This document shows positions 8,808-14,035 of a stretch of DNA of 14,035 nt, piece by piece (the stretch's first letter is position 1; each line of letters begins with the position of its first letter). Below the pieces are notes generated by a model, which was not told the origin of the DNA, made no database searches, and worked only from the letters and a program-made list of their open reading frames with translations. The translations under genes and the position numbers were made by a program. Source of the stretch: Phoronis ovalis (taxonomy: Eukaryota > Phoronida > Phoronidae). The stretch lies in contig JAOXYB010034684.1 in assembly GCA_028565635.1 (NCBI GenBank), positions 1-14,035 of the forward strand, read 5' to 3'.

Positions 8808-11183
8808 TTTTGCGACAACATTAAAGAGTTGAACTAAGTTGGTCAATAGTATTTGACTAAACTATGTACTAGCTGACATATCTAAATTACAGGAAATAAC
8901 AAGGCTTAAGCAAAACTTGAATAGCTATCTTACCTCCTAGTTACCTTGAAAAGGTAAGACATGCACAAAAGGTTATATGTTCTTCTACTGTTTCAATTAA
9001 CTTGAGAAGTAATAATAAAATTCTGAGATGAAAGTGTGTGCCGAAAGTGTATGCCAGATAATACAACAAAGAGTATGATAAGTAACCATATATTGTGTGA
9101 TAAGTCGTAGAAATAATTCAGTATCAAATTGAAAACTAACTTTTGAATACCGATATGTTGAGCACGCAAGACTTGTGAAATGTCTTTTGTCTGTATATAT
9201 GAACACTGGTGCACATATGCTAATTTTTTTTTTCAAGATCAATCGCGTTACAGTATTTAAAGGTAGTCGAGTACTATTGAGAGAGAGAGTCATATATTTA
9301 AATCGTATCATGCCAAGGTTTACTATTAAAATAATTCACTAATATAAAGCCATCTTTTGACACTGAGAAACACGTACCTCACTCTCATGAGCTGCCCCAA
9401 TCAAACATCATCTAGAAAATGCTTTCATTTTAGAATCATGAACCTTGATTAGCCAAATGGAACCAGGACTGACTACCTTATTTATCCGTCTCCTAAAAGC
9501 CGAAAGATGATGAACTGTGCTTACCCATAGCATCATAAATGCCAAGCATTGCATGCCCACAGTTTCTGCTAGCCTAATCTTAACCCAAAAAATCAGGCTT
9601 ATACGAGTTGAAAATTAATTTTTATCCAAATTTCCTCTATGTATATATGTGTCTGTGCATGTCTGGGTCTGTGTGTGAATGTATATATGTATGTATGTAT
9701 GTATATATGGTTAAAGTTTAAATTGTTTTATTGTTCAGTGAGGATATTACTGAAACTCATTAAATACATTTATTAGTAGAAATGTTATCACTATATTCCA
9801 GGGCGGAAAAAATGACTGGCTATAAATGATAACTTAACTGTTCCTAAATGCAGCATCAGTTTAGTAATATTTAGTGTAAATAGAAAATATACTTAGAACT
9901 ATAATCAACCACTATTGTACTTGGGAGTTGGTTGTTTGTCACTACAGCTGGACTGGTACAATAAAGGTACAGTATAGCAAGTTGGGCTAAAATAACAAAA
10001 TATATAAAAGCAAATGCTAGTGTGCCTGCATGCAGGGTAAAAAAGTCTCAGTGAATGATATAAAATATAATAAACACTTATGAAATAAATAAGTAATTTA
10101 ATACAGCACCACAGCTACATGTTTACTAGAGCAATTCAAGAATGATTGTGAGAGCATTTCCAGAACTTCCGACATATGTTCAGGTGTTTTCAATTGAGCA
10201 CAAGGAAGATGGTAAATAACTGATAAAAAATTTCATTTCTGTTCAAAACCTGAAAAAATCACGTAAAAACTATATAATATGTGCTTAACGTTAGAGAATT
10301 TATTATATTTCTGAATGAGATGCAGAATTTGCTACTTCTCTTGCATAAATTATACGGAGGAGATTATTGAACATTTTTAAATTTGTCATTGTGGAAGATC
10401 AATTTGACAGATGTTTCGTGGAAAAAGTGAAACAGACTACTAGAAAGCATTTAAACCTGTGTTTTAGACAAATATTGTACTCATTCCTTTTATTATTTTG
10501 ATGCACTTTTTTGTTTGGCCTATATACATTTAAATTGTATTCCCCTATTACAGTTGGCTCAACAACATGTATCAATAGTATCATGGGATTGATAGTATGT
10601 CATTCTTAACAACACAACTTTAGGAATGTATTTCTTAGAAAGTACTGCATGGGCGTAAAAAAATAATAAACAGGACAGATAATTCAGATGGTAATTATGG
10701 AAAACACCTGATCATTATATCCAATGAGAATTATGATATAATATACCAGCATACACAAAGTACATTTTGTATAAAAAGCTTGCATCTCAAGGAAGAGGTA
10801 AGATTTGTGTATAGAAAAAAAAAACAGAAATCCTACAAATGTCAGACTTCTAGAATTTGCTCAAATAGGATACTGGGGATTCCTGAAGACTTTTTATTGT
10901 ATGTAGTATAAGACTAGGATATATTGCATTTAATTATCATGTAAGTTGATAAACACAGGTGTGGCATTTTACAAGAGTCTACCTTAAAAAAGGGGTAAAT
11001 AGGTAAAAAAATCAACTGTTCATAGAAAAAAGGTGATATTTTTTAAAACTAAATTTCATTAGAATGCTTTAAAAAAAAATGGGTTCTTAAATTTCTGTTT
11101 CATAAATTTTAAATTACAGAAATTTGGTATTAATTTAAAGCAAAAAAGGTTCATGTACAGCTCTCAAGAAAATAGTAAAGAAG
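8808..11183. other. non-coding stretch upstream of the GPCR
   Basis: Mostly AT-rich. A minus-strand frame at 8997-9311 (104 codons) has no recognisable family and strongly AT-driven composition, so it is not called. A less AT-rich patch at about 9380-9605 keeps a 66-codon open frame on the minus strand (9411-9608, after a stop at 9615-9617 and before one at 9408-9410) and could be a decayed element. A 12-bp palindrome (CCTGCATGCAGG) lies at 10025-10036. The promoter of the GPCR presumably lies at the right end of this stretch or farther upstream. Confidence 0.55.
9641..9708 (+). repeat. GT/GTAT-rich microsatellite
   Basis: The core is a GTAT tetranucleotide run at about 9679-9708, preceded by GT-rich interrupted repeats from 9641. 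GTATATATGT occurs at both 9641 and 9681. A simple repeat likely to vary in length between individuals. Confidence 0.8.
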
Positions 11184-11204
11184 TATAAATATTATTGTAG
11201 GTGA
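11184..11204 (+). promoter_or_regulatory. TATA-like box and possible splice acceptor just before the GPCR start
   Basis: TATAAATA lies at 11184-11191, 35-42 bp before the ATG, and would place transcription start only about 10 bp before translation start. Overlapping context ATTATTGTAG|G (AG at 11199-11200) also reads as a 3' splice site for a 5' UTR intron, a common arrangement for receptors with an uninterrupted coding exon. An in-frame TGA at 11202-11204 closes the reading frame upstream in either case. Which reading is right cannot be decided here. Confidence 0.3.
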
Positions 11205-11225
11205 TTAATCAAGCATAGCCTTATC

Positions 11226-12401
11226 ATGGAAACACAGCAATATCTATCAAGCCATGGTTTTAACTGCACACACACAGATGAGCTAGATGTACATTCAGGG
11301 AACAAAACTTTTGAATATCATTTCAGTAGAAACATGGAAAATTCTACAGTATATTATGGAGGATTACCTGATATTGAAAAATACATATATGGATACGTAA
11401 TACCATGTTTAACCTTGATAACAATAGTTTCAAACATTTTGATGTGTTCAGTGTTACTGAAAATGCGTTCACCAACAAATATTATTCTTATAGGGATGGC
11501 AATTTCTGATGCATTAACTTGTCTAACTCCATTGCCATTGTTCGTTTATTTGTACACGGCTGAAAATTATAAGGAATATGTACCTATGGAATGGTGCTAT
11601 CCAGATACAATTCTAATACATATTGCCTCAATGTTTCATTCAACATCAGTATGGCTGACAGTGTTTTTATCAGTGCATCGCTTCGTGAAAGTTTGCTGTG
11701 GACCTAAATGGCAAAAATTGTGTTCTCTGAAAGCCACAATTGGAATAATTTGTGCCATATATATCTTTGGAATTGTCTCACAAGCACCAAGGATTTTTGA
11801 AAAATATTTCACTGCCATTGAACTTGACTCTAAGTTACAGCCACAGAAAACCGTAATTGGATGTATTCAACACAATTCTTTTTTTGTTGAAGAAGCAACC
11901 CAAAATTTGTATCAGTTGATATATTTGACAATTCGCCTATGTCTTCTCAAAATCATTCCTTGCATTTGTTTGTATGTTTTTACTATTCTAATTCTTAAAA
12001 CTCTTCGTCGGGCACAGAGGCAACATTGTAACTTAGTGCATAGTGATGAAAATCTCCTTACCTGTACATATGACAGAACAACTACTGTATTAGTAGTCAT
12101 CATCAGTATAACTTTAATGGTTGAACTCATAACTGCTATTACTACAGTACATGGAATATTACGAGCCATAGGTAAGGAAATCTATGGCGATGAAGTGGAA
12201 ACGTATATACACAGCTTTGGTAATTTACTGTTAATGTTAAGCTACCCGTCGAATTTTGTTGTTTTGTGCCTAATGGCCAAGAAATTTCGTGATAATTTTA
12301 GAGAAATGTTGCGTTGTAATAGAAGCACAAAAGGTGCAATTGCACTACAGTCTTATGATGTACCACTAATTACCCATCAGCGAGCACTAGCAAATGTTTA
12401 A
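11226..12401 (+). CDS. class A neuropeptide GPCR, sex-peptide/myoinhibitory-peptide receptor-like
   Basis: 391-residue, seven-membrane-segment receptor in one exon, presumably at the plasma membrane and coupled to G proteins. The first ATG has a good context (A at -3, G at +4) and an in-frame stop 24 nt upstream. The extracellular N-terminus has N-glycosylation sites at N13, N26 and N39. Approximate segments: TM1 55-79 (N70), TM2 84-110 (MAISD, D95), TM3 127-152, TM4 169-187, TM5 230-258 (P245), TM6 285-310, TM7 328-350. C124 and C213 are the expected disulfide pair. SVHRF replaces DRY at the end of TM3, TM6 lacks CWxP, and TM7 has SYPSNF instead of NPxxY. MRSPTNIILIGMAISD, STSVWLT and SYPSNF strongly recall Drosophila sex peptide receptor and related MIP/FMRFamide-type receptors. 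Helix 8 reads KKFRDNFREMLRC, with C364 possibly palmitoylated. The ligand is not determinable. It lies antisense within a presumed PRCP-like intron. Confidence 0.9.
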   Translation: METQQYLSSHGFNCTHTDELDVHSGNKTFEYHFSRNMENSTVYYGGLPDIEKYIYGYVIPCLTLITIVSNILMCSVLLKMRSPTNIILIGMAISDALTCLTPLPLFVYLYTAENYKEYVPMEWCYPDTILIHIASMFHSTSVWLTVFLSVHRFVKVCCGPKWQKLCSLKATIGIICAIYIFGIVSQAPRIFEKYFTAIELDSKLQPQKTVIGCIQHNSFFVEEATQNLYQLIYLTIRLCLLKIIPCICLYVFTILILKTLRRAQRQHCNLVHSDENLLTCTYDRTTTVLVVIISITLMVELITAITTVHGILRAIGKEIYGDEVETYIHSFGNLLLMLSYPSNFVVLCLMAKKFRDNFREMLRCNRSTKGAIALQSYDVPLITHQRALANV

Positions 12402-13637
12402 GTTAACATAAATGTTAAAAGAATAGGAATGCGACAAATTAAATTATGACAAGTCCACAGAGATTTGGGATGATTAGGAAAACTTTTATTATAGTTGGAA
12501 ATATGTATGCAATTTATGTGATTGATGCCGACGCCAAATTAATAGAAATTAAATAGAAAATACTACATTCCTGCATATTATATGAACTGGACAGTTCAAC
12601 AATCTGGTATTATAGCTAATATTTTTAAATAGTACTGGAATTATATTTTAATGTATTTTGTTAATATTCAGACCATACAAATCATAAAATATAACAATAA
12701 TTAACAAAAAGAACAAAAAATTTAAGTAAAAAAAATACAAATAATTCTTTGAATTATTAACTGTATATTTTGATGATTTATAATCATCGATGACGGTTAT
12801 AGATACAAACTAGAATATATGTAGCAATGATTTATTATACTAGCATGCTGCAATTTTTATTGAAAAAATTCAAATTATTATTGTTATTAATAAATTTTAC
12901 GCTGGCACATGGAAACTAAACTGTGATTTAAATTAATGTATGAGTACAGCACCTTATATATTTATGACAATTCCTTTCTGACAGAACTCTCAGTATTGTT
13001 AGTGCATTTTTAGTTTCTGTTCTGATTTCTCTCAAGTAATTATTTCATTCTTATATTTTATAAATTAAATTTATAGACAGAAATGTGAAACTACTAATGA
13101 ATAAATCATTAGTGTGCAACTATTGCCCTGTCTTAACCCAATCAATAGACTAACTTTATGAGGATGTAATATATGGTGGTTCACAGTATTAATTTATTTC
13201 TGGGAAAGTACTTATGATGCAAGAAAGGAAAACGGTGGATTCAATGCAATAAAAAGAAAATGCATAATTTTTTTCTCATCAACATTGCAAGATTTTTTGT
13301 TACAAATTAACAGCCAAATTAGTTAATGATCGTCCTTAAAATGCAACAGGATATAGTTTTCAGATGTCTGTTCGTTTAAAGAAAGACACCCAAAAACATT
13401 GTTGTCCCAATCTGTTTTCATCATCTTGAATACACATGATAATAGGTCCCATAAAGGATATGAATATAGATGTAAACAAGACATCTGTCATGTCTAATGC
13501 CCATCCAATGTGTAGGATTATATTTTTTCAGCATTATTGTTTTTTTACATTAGAAAAGAATAGAATACATCATGCATTATAATCTGGTTTACCATTGTGG
13601 GGTACTCATATTCAAAATGACTGTGGTCTGATGCGTT
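12402..13637 (+). other. 3' flank of the GPCR, AT-rich
   Basis: Presumed 3' UTR followed by non-coding sequence. ATTAAA occurs at 12438-12443, and AATAAA at 12889-12894, 13100-13105 and 13248-13253. No other gene is visible. The transcript end cannot be chosen from sequence alone. Confidence 0.55.
12889..12894 (+). promoter_or_regulatory. candidate polyadenylation signal AATAAA for the GPCR
   Basis: First canonical AATAAA noted downstream of the GPCR stop, about 490 nt after it. Two further copies follow at 13100 and 13248, so the 3' UTR could be 0.5-0.9 kb. The hexamer is frequent by chance in such AT-rich DNA. Confidence 0.35.
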
Positions 13638-13910
13638 ACCCCCGGGGAGTATTGACCATACTTTAGATGGGGATGTGCAGCCCAAACTCAAAATATCAAT
13701 GCATTTTTAAGGATTTTGGTCTCAAAAATTGACCTATTTTTAGTGTTTTCTGTCACAAAAAAGGACCAATTTTTTAGGTTTTTCCTGGAAGTGCTACCTT
13801 TAAATAAAATCGTGAAAAAACGACGCATTTTTAGGGTTTGTTGAAAAGTGGACCAATCTCTATAAACATTTCTGGGATTAATTTGTGAAAAAGTGACCCA
13901 TTTGGGCTAC
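13638..13910 (+). repeat. head-plus-tandem repeat cassette D, sister copy of cassette C
   Basis: The head is ACCCCCGGGGAGTATTGACC followed by GATGGGGATGTGCAGCCC. ATTTTTA keys fall at 13703, 13736, 13769 and 13827, then the units degrade. The right portion ends GAAAAAGTGACCCATTTGG, matching the same block of cassette C. The irregular internal segment (CTGGAA...CTTTAAAT.AAATC.T.AAAA) is in the same place as in cassette C, showing common descent. No G/C-rich right terminus like that of cassette C was found, so this copy looks truncated or diverged at its 3' side. Confidence 0.75.
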
Positions 13911-13973
13911 CAATCTAGGGCCTTCTTAGAACCACCTTTGAATCGTCCAAGTAGACATGCCTTCTCAGGAACA

Positions 13974-13998
13974 AACATGGCCACCAGTCGGCCATGTT
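13974..13998. repeat. perfect 9-bp hairpin
   Basis: AACATGGCC (13974-13982) and GGCCATGTT (13990-13998) are perfect reverse complements around a 7-nt loop. The surrounding 13911-14035 stretch is less AT-rich than most of the window and shows no gene. It may be the edge of another repeat cut by the window. Confidence 0.45.
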
Positions 13999-14035
13999 GG
14001 AAGTAATGTGGGTCAATATTATACATAACCTGTAC

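Larger units (their letters stand above)
4742..14035 (-). other. presumed large PRCP-like intron, open to the right edge
   Basis: No exon for GGSYGG, EHRYYG, GNEGD or the amino-terminal region of an S28 enzyme was found on the minus strand between 4742 and the window end, although the exon beginning at 4741 needs one upstream. The simplest reading is one intron (phase 2 at this junction) of at least 9.29 kb containing the plus-strand GPCR and most of the window's repeats. The alternatives are a gene truncated by rearrangement or an assembly join. Confidence 0.6.

Noticed and set aside
8997-9311. 104-codon minus-strand open frame
   Set aside because: Overlaps another open frame (8993-9214), has no known motifs, and its composition reflects AT-rich DNA. 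Not similar to any PRCP segment.
8148-11211. TGATTAATCA near 8148 and again at 11202-11211 as a PBX/HOX-type regulatory pair
   Set aside because: The motif is short, AT-rich and expected by chance. Two occurrences 3 kb apart are not evidence of regulation.
11636-12169. Minus-strand open frames opposite the GPCR
   Set aside because: Shadows of the GPCR coding sequence, which carries clear receptor motifs on the plus strand.
339-12401. Functional pairing of the peptidase with the neuropeptide receptor (peptidase degrading the receptor's ligand)
   Set aside because: Only physical proximity supports it. Peptides of the MIP type are usually C-terminally amidated, which does not suit a Pro-X carboxypeptidase.
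1-14035. tRNA, rRNA, CRISPR arrays or bacterial-type operons
   Set aside because: No cloverleaf with A/B boxes, no rRNA-like blocks and no regularly spaced identical repeats were found. The spliced genes indicate a eukaryote.

Overview
The window is animal nuclear DNA. It is strongly AT-rich, has spliced genes with GT-AG introns, and carries several families of short interspersed repeats. Two protein-coding genes can be supported. One is the 3' part of a multi-exon serine carboxypeptidase on the minus strand. The other is an intronless class A neuropeptide-type GPCR on the plus strand. The GPCR resembles the sex-peptide/myoinhibitory-peptide receptor group, which points to an invertebrate bilaterian. 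Together with the repeat style this fits a marine invertebrate such as a hemichordate or lophotrochozoan, but the species cannot be fixed from this sequence.

Layout. Positions 339-4741 (minus) hold the last five coding exons of a lysosomal Pro-X carboxypeptidase-like gene (PRCP, peptidase family S28). They give 290 complete codons in one continuous frame, including the catalytic Asp and His. The exons with the signal peptide and the catalytic Ser motif (GGSYGG) were not found anywhere upstream in the window. If the gene is intact, its next intron therefore runs from 4742 past the right edge and is longer than 9.2 kb. The GPCR (11226-12401, plus) lies inside that presumed intron in opposite orientation, making it a nested gene.

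Non-coding content. Four dispersed repeat cassettes (3406-3655, 5141-5490, 8463-8807, 13638-13910) begin with a similar G-rich head ending in a GGGGATGTGCAGCC-like block. Each is followed by degenerate tandem units of about 30-36 bp. The unit sequence differs between cassettes, except that 8463-8807 and 13638-13910 are clearly sister copies. Other structures are an imperfect foldback element (about 7573-7725), a 41-bp tandem repeat (about 7258-7408), a candidate terminal-inverted-repeat element (about 1523-2301), a GTAT-type microsatellite (9679-9708) and several small hairpins. No tRNA, rRNA or CRISPR structure was found.

The two genes have no demonstrated functional link. One product is expected to be a lysosomal or secreted peptidase and the other a cell-surface peptide receptor.
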